A stretch of DNA of 64,000 nucleotides from Pseudomonas sp. BGI-2 (GCF_004310295.1 NZ_SISB01000007.1:62001-126000); one strand, 5' to 3'; shown: positions 1 to 8,398, numbered from the stretch's first letter. Program-made: numbers and translations. The notes: a model not told the origin generated them from the letters alone.

Positions 1-847
1 AGCTTCAACAGAAAGCTGACTTCAAAGAAGCCATCTACGCCGGCGACATCTTCCTGAACACCCAGCTGCGCGCAGCCAAAGAGCTGTGTGCGTTCGCCCA
101 GGAAAGCATCACCGCCGCCTTCGACGGCGAGACCCGTCACCAGGCGCTGCACACGCTGATGCCGGTGGAAGAATTCGTGGTACTGGTGACGCGCCTCAAG
201 GGCCAGTTCACCAACAGCCAGCGCCCCAAGGACCTTATCCTGTCGTTTATCGACGAGATCGGCGTCGACCCGCGCGAGTACATTTTCGACGTGCCGCGCA
301 TTCGCGTGGTGCCGAACTATGACTACCTGCACGCCGGTGTCAGCTATGCCTACAAACCGCATCGCGACACCTGGTACGGCAGCGTCGATTGCCAGATCAA
401 CACCTGGATGCTGGTGCACACCATCCGCCCCGACCAGACCATTATGATCAACGCCGGTTACTTCGACGTGCCGGTGAAGAACACCTCCAGCGAATGGAGC
501 CTCAACGACAGGATCAACAACCAGCGGCACAAGGCCAAGGACAACCTCAAAGAGGAAGTCCGCGTGCACCCGGTGCCGATGGAAGCGATCAACACCGCGT
601 CTGAAGTGCGCATCGCCGGCAACACCGGTGAGATGCTGATTTTCTCCGGCTCGCACCTGCACAGCACGGTCGCCAACCACACCGAACAAACCCGCTTCAG
701 CGTGGACTTCCGCCTGATGCACCTCGACGACCTCAAGCACAAGCGTGGCGCGATCAACGTCGACAGCGCCTGCCCTGACGTCGGCGCCGGTTTCAAAGAC
801 TATTCCACGCCCACGACTTCTCGAATTTCCAAGGAATCCAGCAATGA
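1..847 (+). pseudogene. Phytanoyl-CoA dioxygenase-like protein, 5' cut by window, frameshifted near its end
   Basis: The reading frame enters from the left edge and runs as a 2-oxoglutarate/Fe(II)-dioxygenase-like protein. An HxD pair (HRD, near base 360), a distal histidine in HLHST and an Arg in TRFSVDFR fit the metal and co-substrate site. After DYST (about base 809) the frame breaks. Restoring one base, probably a G in ACGGCCCAC, gives a tail ending HDFSNFQGIQQ whose TGA overlaps the next ATG at 844. Such proteins occur in O-antigen or flagellin glycosylation clusters beside TylF methyltransferases, which fits the neighbour. The substrate is unknown. The deletion may be real or a sequencing error. 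Confidence 0.7.
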
Positions 848-1565
848 CCAAGCGTCGCATCACGCCTGCCGAGGCCCAGTACAACGAAACCCGTGCCAAC
901 GTTCTGAAACGGGTCGATGCCGAGTACGTGGCCGACGCGCCGTTCGTCTTCGCCAACCGCATCGGCGTCACCGCTGCGCTGTCGCGTATGGAACTGTCAA
1001 GAAAGTCGCTGAAGTACCGGGCGCGATCATCGAGTGCGGCGTGTACAAGGGCAACGCCCTGATGCTGTACATGCACTTGTCGATGATTCTCGAGCCGTAC
1101 GCGATCAACCGTTCGATCGTGGGCTTCGACACGTTCGAAGGCTTCCAGAGCATCGACAAGAAAGAAGACCCGGCCGACGTCAACGAGACCATGTTCTCCG
1201 ACACCGACCAGTCGCTGATCCAGGACATGATCGACGCCAACGACCTGCTGCGCCCGGTCAACCGCATCCCGCGTTGCGAGCTGGTCAAAGGCGACATCGT
1301 CAAAACCGTACCTGAATGGGTCAAGACCCGTCCGGACCTGGTCGTGGCCATGCTGATCCTCGACACCGACCTGTACGAATCGACCAAAGTCGCGCTGGAA
1401 ACCTTCCTGCCGTACATGCCAAAAGGCGCCATCGTGGTACTGGACGAAGTGGCCTACCGCAACTTCCCGGGCGAAACCAAAGCCCTGCGCGAAGTGCTGG
1501 ACCTGAACAAGATCGAACTCAAACGCCTGCCGTTTGACTCCTGTGTAGGCTATTTCCACGTCTAA
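844..1565 (+). pseudogene. TylF/MycF-type sugar O-methyltransferase, frameshifted
   Basis: The start MTKRRITPAEAQ at 844 overlaps the upstream stop as ATGA. The frame continues to SRMEL and breaks at about 997, where GAACTGTCAAG probably replaces GAACTGTTCAAG (ELFKKV). The rest, in another frame, is a macrocin-O-methyltransferase-like SAM enzyme with the motif IIECGVYKGNAL, then IVGFDTFEGF and LILDTDLYEST, ending GYFHV. It probably methylates a sugar on a surface glycan. With the one base restored the product would be about 240 aa. A long 468-codon reading frame across both genes is an artefact of the two deletions. Confidence 0.75.
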
Positions 1566-1576
1566 CCCATCCCCCT

Positions 1577-1667
1577 TGTAGGAGCGAGGCTTGCCCGCGA
1601 AGAACGATAACGCGGTCATTGGGTTATGACCGCGGTGCATTCTTCGCGGGCAAGCCTCGCTCCTACA
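1577..1667. repeat. Inverted pair of REP palindromes
   Basis: Two copies of GTAGGAGCGAGGCTTGCC face each other around an inner stem (CGCGGTCAT / ATGACCGCG). The pair lies between convergent genes and may also end transcription from both sides. Confidence 0.85.
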
Positions 1668-1675
1668 GGAAGCGG

Positions 1676-2571
1676 TTATGTTGTGGACTGGATGACACCG
1701 GCCAGCCAGTCCATGAACGCTCGCACCCGCCGCGGCAAATGCCGTTGCCGGGCGTAGAGCAGCGAGACCTCCATGGACGGCGCGCTGAACTGCGGTAACA
1801 CCGCCATCATTTCACCGCTGAGCAAGTGCGGTTGCATGCCCTTGATCGGCGCCTGAATCAGACCGCCCCCCCCAAGACACGCCGCTTCATAAGCATCGGT
1901 GCTGTTCACCGTGACGCTGCCCGCCATCGGCAATCGATGCAACGTGCCGTCCACCTCGTACAAAAAACCCTCCGAGCGCGAACCCAGTACGCCGACGTAA
2001 TGGACCAGGCGATGCTGTGCCAGATCCTCAAGACTTTCCGGCATGCCATAGCGCTGCAAGTAGGCGGGACTGGCGCAATTGATCATCGCAAAATCACACA
2101 CGTGACACGCGACCACTGATTGATCCGGCTGCGCACCGACCCGCACCACGCAATCAAAGCCTTCCCTCTGCAAATCAACCCGGCGATCAGTGGTGCTGAT
2201 TTCCAGTTCCAAGTTGGGTGCAGCGCCATGAATTCCGGCAAGCGCGGCATCACCATTTGCTGGCCCAGAAAGTTCGGCATGTCAAAGCGAATCCGCCCGG
2301 TGAGCGAGGCCGCATCCTGACGAAACAGCCCTTCGATTTCATCCATGTGCGACATTAAGTCCCGGCTGCGCTCGTACAGCACCAGGCCGTCCTGCGTCGC
2401 CTGAACCCGGCGCGTCGTGCGTTGCAACAGGCGCGTCCCCAACAAGGCTTCCAACGCTTGAACGTGCTCCGAGACGGTCGACTTCGGCACACCCAGACTT
2501 TCGCCCGCCAGGGTAAAACTCGACATTTCGCTGACACGAACTCAGGAGCGCAGCAGTTCCAGTTTGTTCAT
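1676..2571 (-). pseudogene. LysR-family regulator, broken by a stop codon and a frameshift
   Basis: The natural start is ATG at 2571 (MNKLELLRS), followed by an in-frame TGA at 2544-2542, then VRVSEMSSFTLAGE and a normal LysR helix-turn-helix. At about 2216 the frame shifts. CACCCAACTTGG probably lost one C, since restoring it gives HPNLELEISTTDRR and joins the effector domain that ends at 1676. Translation could restart at the internal ATG 2526, but that removes part of the DNA-binding helix region and still meets the frameshift. It sits divergent to a truncated dehydrogenase it presumably once regulated, so the pair looks like a dying module. Confidence 0.8.
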
Positions 2572-2591
2572 GGGCCGACCCTCTATTGTTC

Positions 2592-2648
2592 GGTTTATCC
2601 GACCAGTGATTCCAGTTTCGGTCTGTTTATCACCATAGGCCGGATAAA
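2592..2648. promoter_or_regulatory. Candidate LysR operator with inverted TTTATCCG arms
   Basis: TTTATCCG at 2594-2601 and CGGATAAA at 2641-2648 form an inverted repeat in the divergent spacer between the broken LysR gene and the dehydrogenase remnant, with a related GTTTATC between them. This is typical of where a LysR protein binds. Binding is inferred. Confidence 0.4.
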
Positions 2649-2692
2649 TAAACTTCCTCCACACCGTTACTCACCACCCTTGAGGAAGTCCC

Positions 2693-2820
2693 ATGAGCCG
2701 TAAAATCGCACTGATCAGTGGCGCCAGCCGCGGCCTCGGTAAAAACGCAGCTCTGCATCTGGCCGCCCAAGGCGTCGACATTATCGGCACCTATAACAGC
2801 AAGGCCGACGAGGCTGCGAT
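2693..2820 (+). pseudogene. Short-chain dehydrogenase/reductase, N-terminal remnant
   Basis: ATG 2693 follows a good ribosome site (GAGGAAGTCCC). About 42 codons match the start of an SDR enzyme, including the nucleotide-binding motif GASRGLG and TYNSKADEA. Just after this, at about 2818, similarity stops and the sequence runs directly into the 3' end of the PACE gene on the other strand. A full SDR is about 240-250 aa, so most of the Rossmann fold and the catalytic YxxxK are gone. The frame stays open to 3184 only as a shadow of the PACE gene. A deletion probably fused the two loci. Confidence 0.75.
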
Positions 2821-2827
2821 CTTTTGC

Positions 2828-3265
2828 TTATCCCGAGACAGTCTGGCGCATGACCAGCCGCTCCCGCACCACGTCATACGCCCAGTGATAAACGTAGGTG
2901 TACGGCAGGAAAAACAGCAACACGCCGATGTCCAGCAGGAACGCCTGCCACAGGCTGACGTTCAGCCACCAGGCGATCAACGGCACTCCCATCGCGACCA
3001 ATCCGCCTTCGAACATCAACGCATGAACAACGCGTACCCAAGCGTTGTGCACGATAGCGAAGCGTTTGAGCAAGCGGTCGAACAAGCCGTTGAAGACCAC
3101 GTTCCAGGCCAGCGCCAGGGCGGCAATGACCAAGGTGACGACGCCCATTTCAAGCATCGGTTTGTCCATGATCCACGCCAGTAGCGGCGTACAGATCAGG
3201 ATGGCCAGCACTTCGAAACCGATGGCCTGGAAAATACGTTCAGTGATGGATTTGTTGGCGTTCAT
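2828..3265 (-). CDS. PACE family multidrug/biocide efflux pump
   Basis: A 145-aa inner membrane protein with four predicted helices arranged as two repeats of the bacterial transmembrane pair domain. Signature pieces are FQAIGFE in helix 1, NVVFNGLFDR after helix 2, HALMFEGG, and VPLIAWWLN in helix 3. Known PACE proteins (AceI type) export chlorhexidine and other biocides by proton antiport. The start at 3265 is chosen because GGGAG lies 8 bases upstream. A longer frame to 3337 lacks this. It is divergent from a LysR gene at 3356, its likely regulator. A second PACE/LysR pair lies at 24-25.5 kb. Confidence 0.85.
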   Translation of the reverse strand: MNANKSITERIFQAIGFEVLAILICTPLLAWIMDKPMLEMGVVTLVIAALALAWNVVFNGLFDRLLKRFAIVHNAWVRVVHALMFEGGLVAMGVPLIAWWLNVSLWQAFLLDIGVLLFFLPYTYVYHWAYDVVRERLVMRQTVSG

Positions 3266-3355
3266 GATCAGGACTCCCTGAGTGACTGTGGTTGCCATGA
3301 TCCGGCCTCGCGTCGATACTTCATAACCAATAACCATCGATCAAGGCGATAGTTC

Positions 3356-4210
3356 ATGGCTTCTCAGGAAGTGTTGCAGGCGTTTGTCCAGGCGGCGACG
3401 CAGGGTTCGTTTTCCGCAGCGGCGCGCAAACTGGGGCGCAGTCAGTCGACCATCAGTGCTGCAGTGGCGAGCCTTGAAATCGATCTGAACCTGACCCTCT
3501 TCGACCGCAGCAGCCGCAAACCGAGCCTGACCCCGGCCGGGCACGTGATGCTGCAACGAGCCGAGGAGATTCTGGCTGCCACCAGCCGCCTGGAAATGAC
3601 CGCCAGGCAATTGTCCCAAGGGGTTGAGCCGAAACTGACCGTGGCGATTTCCGACACGTATCAGTCCGACCGTTTCGAAGCGGCGCTGAGTGCTTTCGAG
3701 CAGCGTTATCCAGACCTCGAACTCGAATGCCTGATCGCTGAATGCGATGACTTGGTGGCATTGGTGCAGAGCGGTCGGGCGCATGTGGCCTTCGCTGAAA
3801 AGCAGGACAGTTACCCGCCGGATCTGGTCAGCTCGACCGTGGAGGAACGGACGGAGATCGCCCTGTTCGTGTCCCGTGAACATCCGTTGGCCGCGCTGGG
3901 CCACATCGATCAAGACCTGTTGCAACTGCATCGGGAATTGCGCCTGGCGACGATCGTCAATCCGTACGAGAGCCGTGCGAAGGGACGTGTCTGGTCGGCG
4001 CCGAGTTACCTGATGCTGCTGGAAATGGCCCAGGGCGGGTTCGGTTGGGCGCCGTTGCCGCGTTGGCTGGTGGGGCGGTTTGGCGCGGGGACACTGGTTG
4101 AACTCGACGTGCGCGGCTGGCCGAAACCGGTGTTTGTCGATGCCTTGTGGTCACGGCTGCATCCGCCGGGGCCGGCGGGGAGTTGGTTACTCAGCAAGAT
4201 GCTGGAATAG
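3356..4210 (+). CDS. LysR-family regulator, likely of the adjacent PACE pump
   Basis: A complete 284-aa LysR protein. The N-terminal winged helix-turn-helix (residues about 5-60) reads FVQAATQGSFSAAARKLGRS followed by QSTISAAVASLE. The C-terminal part is a periplasmic-binding-fold effector domain. It is transcribed away from the PACE gene with a 90-bp shared spacer, the usual layout for a LysR protein that activates its neighbour on sensing a pump substrate. The ligand cannot be read from sequence. Confidence 0.85.
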   Translation: MASQEVLQAFVQAATQGSFSAAARKLGRSQSTISAAVASLEIDLNLTLFDRSSRKPSLTPAGHVMLQRAEEILAATSRLEMTARQLSQGVEPKLTVAISDTYQSDRFEAALSAFEQRYPDLELECLIAECDDLVALVQSGRAHVAFAEKQDSYPPDLVSSTVEERTEIALFVSREHPLAALGHIDQDLLQLHRELRLATIVNPYESRAKGRVWSAPSYLMLLEMAQGGFGWAPLPRWLVGRFGAGTLVELDVRGWPKPVFVDALWSRLHPPGPAGSWLLSKMLE

Positions 4211-4220
4211 CGGTGCCGCC

Positions 4221-4286
4221 ATTCGCGAGCAAGCCCGCTCCCACAGGTTCTGCGCTAACCCTGTGGGGGCGGGCTTGCTCGCGAAG
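4221..4286. repeat. Inverted pair of REP palindromes
   Basis: Variants ATTCGCGAGCAAGCCCGCTC and its complement face each other across a short spacer, between the convergent ends of the LysR and sigma factor genes. Confidence 0.85.
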
Positions 4287-4303
4287 AGGTCGGCAAATTC
4301 ACC

Positions 4304-5539
4304 TCATTTCAAAGCCTTGATCCGCGCCTCGATAAACCGCCGCTCCGGCACTTGCTGCGTCAATTCCAGCGCCCGCTCATACGCCGCACGCGCCTCCTCA
4401 ACCCGCCCCAACTGCCGACAAAAATCCGCCCGCGCCGAATGCGCCAAGTGGTAATCCAGCAAATCCCCCCGATCCAGAATGGCTTCAACTAATAGCAACC
4501 CCGCCAACGGTCCATCCCGCCTGGAGATCGCCGCCGCACGATTCAACTCAATCACCGGCGAGGGCACTGCCGCCAACAGCACGTCATACAACCCCACAAT
4601 CTGCTGCCAGTCAGTCTCCCCCGCCGTAGTCGCTTCGGCATGCACCGCCGCAATTGCTGCTTGCAGGCAATAAGGCCCGAACCGGCCAGTGGTCAGCGCC
4701 GCTTCCACCAGCGCGCAACCTTCGGCGATCATCCCGGCATCCCACAACGAGCGATCCTGTTCATCCAGCAAAATCAACTCACCGCTCGCCGACGTTCGGG
4801 CCGGGCGTCTTGATTCATGCAACAGCATCAACGCCAGCAACCCCATCACTTCCGATTCCTGCAGCAACTCCATCAATAACCGCCCGAGCCGAATCGCCTC
4901 GCGCGTCAGGTCCTCGCGGGTCAGCTCTGCACCGACAGACGCCGAGTAACCTTCGTTGAACACCAGGTAAATGACCCTGAGCACACTGTCCAGACGCTCG
5001 GGCAGTTCTGCCAGCGTCGGCACTTGATAAGGGATTTTGGCGTCACGGATTTTCGCTTTGGCGCGCACGATGCGCTGGGCAATGGTTGCCGGCGCCGAGA
5101 GAAATGCGCGGGCAATTTCCTCCGTGGTCAGGTCACACACTTCGCGCAAGGTCAACGGCACCTGGGCGTCCGACGCGAGGGCCGGGTGACAACAGGTGAA
5201 GATCAGCCGCAAGCGATCATCTTCCACGTCTTCATCACTCCAGTCGGCCTGCTCCAGCTCCTCCAGTTGAGCGATCAACATTGGCCTGGACGCCGCAAAA
5301 CGCGCGCGCCGACGCAACACATCAATGGCCTTGAAGCGTCCGGTGGACACCAGCCAAGTACGTGGATTGTCCGGCACGCCGTCACGCTGCCACCGCTCGA
5401 CCGCGATGAAAAAAGCCTCGTGCAAGGCTTCTTCGGCGAGGTCGAAATCGCCGAGCAAGCGGATCAACGTCGCCAGAATCCGCCGTGAGTCCTCACGGTA
5501 GACCTGCTCGACCCGCGCCGTGACCGAAACGTCTGGCAT
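4304..5539 (-). CDS. ECF42-type RNA polymerase sigma factor with C-terminal helical extension
   Basis: 411 aa, about twice a plain ECF factor. Region sigma2 is near residues 10-85 (LLGDFDLAEEALHEAFFIA, PRTWLVSTGRFKAIDVLRRR). Region sigma4 is near 125-185 (LTLREVCDLTTEEIARAFLS). The rest is an alpha-helical TPR-like extension (for example YDVLLAAVPSPVIELNRA) typical of group ECF42, in which the extension controls activity instead of a separate anti-sigma factor. The YciI/DGPF neighbour upstream is the usual genomic partner of this group. The start overlaps a 27-codon ORF as TGATG, implying translational coupling. Confidence 0.88.
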   Translation of the reverse strand: MPDVSVTARVEQVYREDSRRILATLIRLLGDFDLAEEALHEAFFIAVERWQRDGVPDNPRTWLVSTGRFKAIDVLRRRARFAASRPMLIAQLEELEQADWSDEDVEDDRLRLIFTCCHPALASDAQVPLTLREVCDLTTEEIARAFLSAPATIAQRIVRAKAKIRDAKIPYQVPTLAELPERLDSVLRVIYLVFNEGYSASVGAELTREDLTREAIRLGRLLMELLQESEVMGLLALMLLHESRRPARTSASGELILLDEQDRSLWDAGMIAEGCALVEAALTTGRFGPYCLQAAIAAVHAEATTAGETDWQQIVGLYDVLLAAVPSPVIELNRAAAISRRDGPLAGLLLVEAILDRGDLLDYHLAHSARADFCRQLGRVEEARAAYERALELTQQVPERRFIEARIKALK

Positions 5540-5622
5540 CAGTCCGGCATGCCTTCAGTCACCAACGTCACCAATTGATCGCCGAATTCGGCAGGCTGTT
5601 GCTTATAGGGCTGTGGACTCAT
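5539..5622 (-). CDS. 27-aa ORF coupled to the sigma factor
   Basis: ATG at 5622 follows AGGAGATCCCC, the best ribosome site in this part of the operon. The peptide begins MSPQPYKQQPAEFG and ends EGMPD, and its stop TGA overlaps the sigma factor start. The sigma gene itself has no clear separate ribosome site, so translation of this ORF may deliver ribosomes to it. It has no membrane segment or known motif. It could be a coupling leader or a small partner peptide. Confidence 0.5.
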   Translation of the reverse strand: MSPQPYKQQPAEFGDQLVTLVTEGMPD

Positions 5623-5649
5623 GGGGATCTCCTGTCTTGTGCTTGTTAT

Positions 5650-5994
5650 TCAGGGATTCAACTGGCGAACGGGCCGCACCTCGACACTGCCGACCCGGGC
5701 CGCCGGGATGTTGCCGGCGACCTGAAGGGCTTCATTGAGGTCCTTGGCATCGATCAGGTAGAAACCAGCCAACTGCTCCTTGGTTTCGGCGAACGGACCA
5801 TCAGTGATCGACATCTTGCCGTTGCGCATGCGCACGGTGGTCGCGGTTTGCACCGACTCCAGCGCCTCTGCCGCGATCATCCGGCCGCTGCCCTCGATCG
5901 ACTCGGCATAGGCCATGCACTCGGCGTCATGGGGGCTGTCGGGCTGCGAGTGCAACGCCTGTTCGTTGCTGTAGACCAGGCATAAATACTTCAT
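5650..5994 (-). CDS. YciI/DGPF-domain protein
   Basis: A complete 114-aa YciI-like protein beginning MKYLCLVYSNEQ and carrying the TDGPF motif (about residue 63) followed by AETKEQLAGFYLI. The fold is a small ferredoxin-like dimer. These proteins are the standard neighbours of ECF42 sigma factors, but their biochemical role is not established. GGGAG precedes the start. It lies second in the operon, after the SnoaL-like gene and before the 27-codon ORF. Confidence 0.88.
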   Translation of the reverse strand: MKYLCLVYSNEQALHSQPDSPHDAECMAYAESIEGSGRMIAAEALESVQTATTVRMRNGKMSITDGPFAETKEQLAGFYLIDAKDLNEALQVAGNIPAARVGSVEVRPVRQLNP

Positions 5995-6075
5995 GTGGGC
6001 TCTCCCGGATCGAGCTGATCAACTATGGCTGCAGATGGGCGCTTTCGCGACATTCCCGACGAAGCAGCCCGATGT

Positions 6076-6501
6076 TCAGGGTTCAAGGTTGAACAGCGTC
6101 GTGCCGCTCATCATGTCGAACGGGGCCGACCAGTGTTCGTGGACGATGCGCCATTGCCCCGCGTCGCGCCGATAGCAGGCGGTGACGCGCATCCAGCAGG
6201 CCTGGGTTTCGCCCTTATCGTTGGTGCCGCCGCAATGGGCCAGCCAGTGGGCGAAGGCGATGTGCTCGTCCGCGACGATGTTCATATGGTCGAAGTCAAA
6301 CTTGTGCGCACCCTGGCACATCTCCATGCATTCCTCCCAATGCGCCCGGTAAGCCGCCTTGCCCCGGAATTGCAGGGCTTTGACCGCGTCGTAGGAGACG
6401 ATTTCGTCGGCGTAGAAGGACATGAGTTTCTCGACATCCTTGGCGATTACCGCTTGGCGATAATTGTCGATCAGGGCCTGGATTTCAGCTGTAGCCGTCA
6501 T
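6076..6501 (-). CDS. SnoaL-like / NTF2-fold protein
   Basis: 141 aa from ATG 6501 (MTATAEIQALIDNY). The pattern of an N-terminal helix, a YADEIVSYDA strand and C-terminal strands (ACYRRDAGQWRIVHEHWS) marks the SnoaL/ketosteroid-isomerase-like cone fold (SgcJ/EcaC type). The longer frame to 6534 is rejected because the ribosome site CGGAGAACC lies just before 6501. It is the first gene of the sigma factor operon. The ligand is unknown. Confidence 0.82.
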   Translation of the reverse strand: MTATAEIQALIDNYRQAVIAKDVEKLMSFYADEIVSYDAVKALQFRGKAAYRAHWEECMEMCQGAHKFDFDHMNIVADEHIAFAHWLAHCGGTNDKGETQACWMRVTACYRRDAGQWRIVHEHWSAPFDMMSGTTLFNLEP

Positions 6502-6539
6502 GGTGGTTCTCCGTGGTTTTTGTTGTGAAGACACCCTTA

Positions 6540-6566
6540 GTCGTCTGGCGAACAGCCAAATCGACA
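6540..6566 (-). promoter_or_regulatory. Candidate ECF42 sigma-dependent promoter
   Basis: On the minus strand TGTCGA (6566-6561) is followed after 17 bases by CGAC (6543-6540), 38 bases before the first gene of the sigma operon. ECF42 factors studied in other bacteria recognise a -35 TGTCGA and a -10 CGA/TC element, so this is a good match to an autoregulated promoter. Its function here is inferred. Confidence 0.6.
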
Positions 6567-6641
6567 GTCGAAATAAAAATAATCCATGAACGCAAACTCG
6601 TTAGAATCCGAAACATCTTTTGTTGGAAAAAGGACACTCCA

Positions 6642-7127
6642 GTGACAGCCCGACTCGTGCCTTACGAAAACCTGAACGCGCGCCAGCGCCAGCAGGTCGA
6701 GGCCATCGAAGTTCATAAAGAACAGATCAAATTCTCCGGCGACATCCACGGTGCATTGCACACCTTGCTGTCCAAGCCCGGCCCCGGCGTCCAGGGATTT
6801 GCGCTGCTGGCCGAAGAGGTTCCCGTGGCCTTCCTGCTGCTGAAACGCCCGCCCGTGCTGCCGGCATGGGCCGACGAACACAGCGCGACCTTGCATGCAC
6901 TGCAAGTCGATCACCGCGCTCAGGGCAAAGGCTATGGAAAAGCCTGCCTGCAAGCCCTGCCCGACGTGGCTCGGCAGGCGTTTCCTGAGATCAAAGCGCT
7001 GGAGCTCTCGGTGGACGCGGACAACGAGGCAGCCATCGCGCTCTATGTGAAATTCGGCTGGGTCGACAGCGGCGAGGCTTACCGGGGCCGGATCGGTTAC
7101 GAACGGCGCATGAGTCTGATTTTCTGA
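6642..7127 (+). CDS. GNAT family N-acetyltransferase
   Basis: 161 aa from GTG 6642, chosen because AAAAAGGACACTCCA precedes it. The acetyl-CoA loop reads LQVDHRAQGKGYGKACLQAL and is followed by LELSVDADNEAAIALYVKFG, the classical GNAT motif A and B pair. Substrate not predictable. It is divergent from the ECF42 operon and is followed 7 bases later by an FMN-binding protein, so the two are probably cotranscribed. Confidence 0.88.
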   Translation: MTARLVPYENLNARQRQQVEAIEVHKEQIKFSGDIHGALHTLLSKPGPGVQGFALLAEEVPVAFLLLKRPPVLPAWADEHSATLHALQVDHRAQGKGYGKACLQALPDVARQAFPEIKALELSVDADNEAAIALYVKFGWVDSGEAYRGRIGYERRMSLIF

Positions 7128-7134
7128 GGTGGTT

Positions 7135-7740
7135 ATGCTCGACAGCATCGAAGCACTGGAAGCCATCTACGGCCAACCCCACGACCGCGCCGTGCGCAAG
7201 CAGATTCCCTTTCTGAACGAGGACTATCAGGCGATGGTCCGCGCCTCGCCGCTGGTAATTATCAGCTCGGTCGGCCCTGATGGCATGGACGGTTCGCCCC
7301 GGGGTGATACGCCGGGGTTTGTGCGGATCATTGACCCGCAGACCCTGGCGATCCCGGACCGTCCGGGCAACAACCGTATCGACACGTTGCGCAATGTGGT
7401 GCTCGATTCGCGGGTGTCGCTGCTGTTCATCATTCCCGGAATCGGCGAGACGTTGCGGGTCAACGGCACGGCGAAAATCAGCGCGGAACCGGCGTTGCTG
7501 GAGAGTTTTGCGGTCAGTGGCAAACCGGCGCGCACGGTGATGCTGGTGACGGTGGAAGCAGCGTTTTTTCATTGTTCGAAAGCGATTGTGCGCTCGGACT
7601 TGTGGAACCCTGAGAAACATCTGGAGCGCTCGGCGCTGCCGACGGCGGGGGCGTTTCACAAGCGTTTGAACGATGGGCAGTTCGATGCCGAGACGTATGA
7701 CCGGGAAGCGCCGGCGAGAGTGCATGACAGCCTCTACTGA
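7135..7740 (+). CDS. Pyridoxamine 5'-phosphate oxidase-like FMN-binding protein
   Basis: About 201 aa from ATG 7135. A GTG at 7129 is also open, but GAGGTGG fits the ATG. The split-barrel flavin fold is seen in VIISSVGPDGMDGSPRGD and in DRPGNNRIDTLRNV, features of the MSMEG_1061 subgroup of the PNPOx superfamily. Such proteins bind FMN or F420 and have diverse redox roles. The true reaction is unknown. A strong terminator follows at 7750. Confidence 0.82.
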   Translation: MLDSIEALEAIYGQPHDRAVRKQIPFLNEDYQAMVRASPLVIISSVGPDGMDGSPRGDTPGFVRIIDPQTLAIPDRPGNNRIDTLRNVVLDSRVSLLFIIPGIGETLRVNGTAKISAEPALLESFAVSGKPARTVMLVTVEAAFFHCSKAIVRSDLWNPEKHLERSALPTAGAFHKRLNDGQFDAETYDREAPARVHDSLY

Positions 7741-7749
7741 TCGAACACG

Positions 7750-7778
7750 AAAAAGGGTTGCCTTGAGGCAACCCTTTT
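7750..7778. terminator. Intrinsic terminator, bidirectional
   Basis: AAAAGGGTTGCC-TTGA-GGCAACCCTTTT forms a 12-bp stem with A and T tails, between the convergent FMN-protein and parE-like genes. Confidence 0.9.
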
Positions 7779-7794
7779 GGGATTTGACTAGTTG

Positions 7795-8136
7795 TCAGAG
7801 GAGAAGGCAGTAGTCGAGCAACTGCTTCTCGATACTTTGACGCTGACCGATAACCAACGCGACCACTACAAGGTTTTCACTCGGGAACACCTCATACAAA
7901 ACCCGCTGCCCCATAGGCAAGTACTCACGAAAATGAGTGACGCCAAGCGACGCCGCTTCCTGGCAAACACCGTAAACATGGGCCTGACTGCTCAGAGCCG
8001 TAACGATCTGCATCACCAGTTGATCTACCATCTCCGCCGCTTTTTTGCGGCCGCATTGCTGCGTCAGATAGTACTCCAGCGAAATAACCCCATGCTCCGC
8101 AGCGGTCGCAAACTCTACCCTGAAGGCCTCAGGCAT
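7795..8136 (-). CDS. RelE/ParE-family toxin
   Basis: 113 aa with the ParE fold: an N-terminal helical hairpin ([19 protein letters not shown]) and a C-terminal sheet ([29 protein letters not shown]). ParE toxins poison gyrase and RelE toxins cut mRNA on the ribosome. Which applies is not decidable here. The antitoxin gene overlaps its start by 8 bases, the usual antitoxin-first operon. Confidence 0.85.
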   Translation of the reverse strand: MPEAFRVEFATAAEHGVISLEYYLTQQCGRKKAAEMVDQLVMQIVTALSSQAHVYGVCQEAASLGVTHFREYLPMGQRVLYEVFPSENLVVVALVIGQRQSIEKQLLDYCLLL

Positions 8137-8398
8137 CGTTATCGTCTTGCTGCAATTGGCGCCGCTGCGCCAGCCTGGCCAGCAAAGTGTCGCCAGAAAT
8201 CAGCTTTCCCTGCTCCTTGTCGCGAGAGGAGAACGAAAGAAGCTTGATCAGCGCGATGGCCTCATCTCGCCGCTTACGCTCCTCGTAGGATTCAATCACA
8301 TAAGCCGGAACGCCATTCTGAGTGACGAGCATCGGCTCGGAAAGATCCAGCGCGGCCGCATTCTTTTTAACAAAACTGATAGTTTCAACTCGCATCAT
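8129..8398 (-). CDS. Phd/YefM-family antitoxin
   Basis: 89 aa beginning [17 protein letters not shown]. The N-terminal beta-alpha Phd domain includes [19 protein letters not shown]. The charged C-terminal tail ([14 protein letters not shown]) should wrap the toxin. RBS AGAGGAAT precedes two tandem ATG codons (8398 and 8395). It likely represses its own operon. The spacer of about 75 bases to the next gene shows nothing else. Confidence 0.85.
   Translation of the reverse strand: MMRVETISFVKKNAAALDLSEPMLVTQNGVPAYVIESYEERKRRDEAIALIKLLSFSSRDKEQGKLISGDTLLARLAQRRQLQQDDNDA

Noticed and set aside
159-1565. A 468-codon open frame that would fuse a dioxygenase and a methyltransferase
   Set aside because: The middle part (about residues 220-285) is Arg/His-rich shadow sequence. 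Both real genes are found by restoring one base each, with a natural ATGA overlap at 844.
2693-3184. Reading the dehydrogenase start through as a 163-aa protein
   Set aside because: After about 42 codons it is only the antisense of the PACE gene and loses all SDR features.
7795-8398. Toxin-antitoxin pair as a mark of a genomic island
   Set aside because: GC content and neighbours look like core genome, and no integrase, att site or other mobile gene is nearby.
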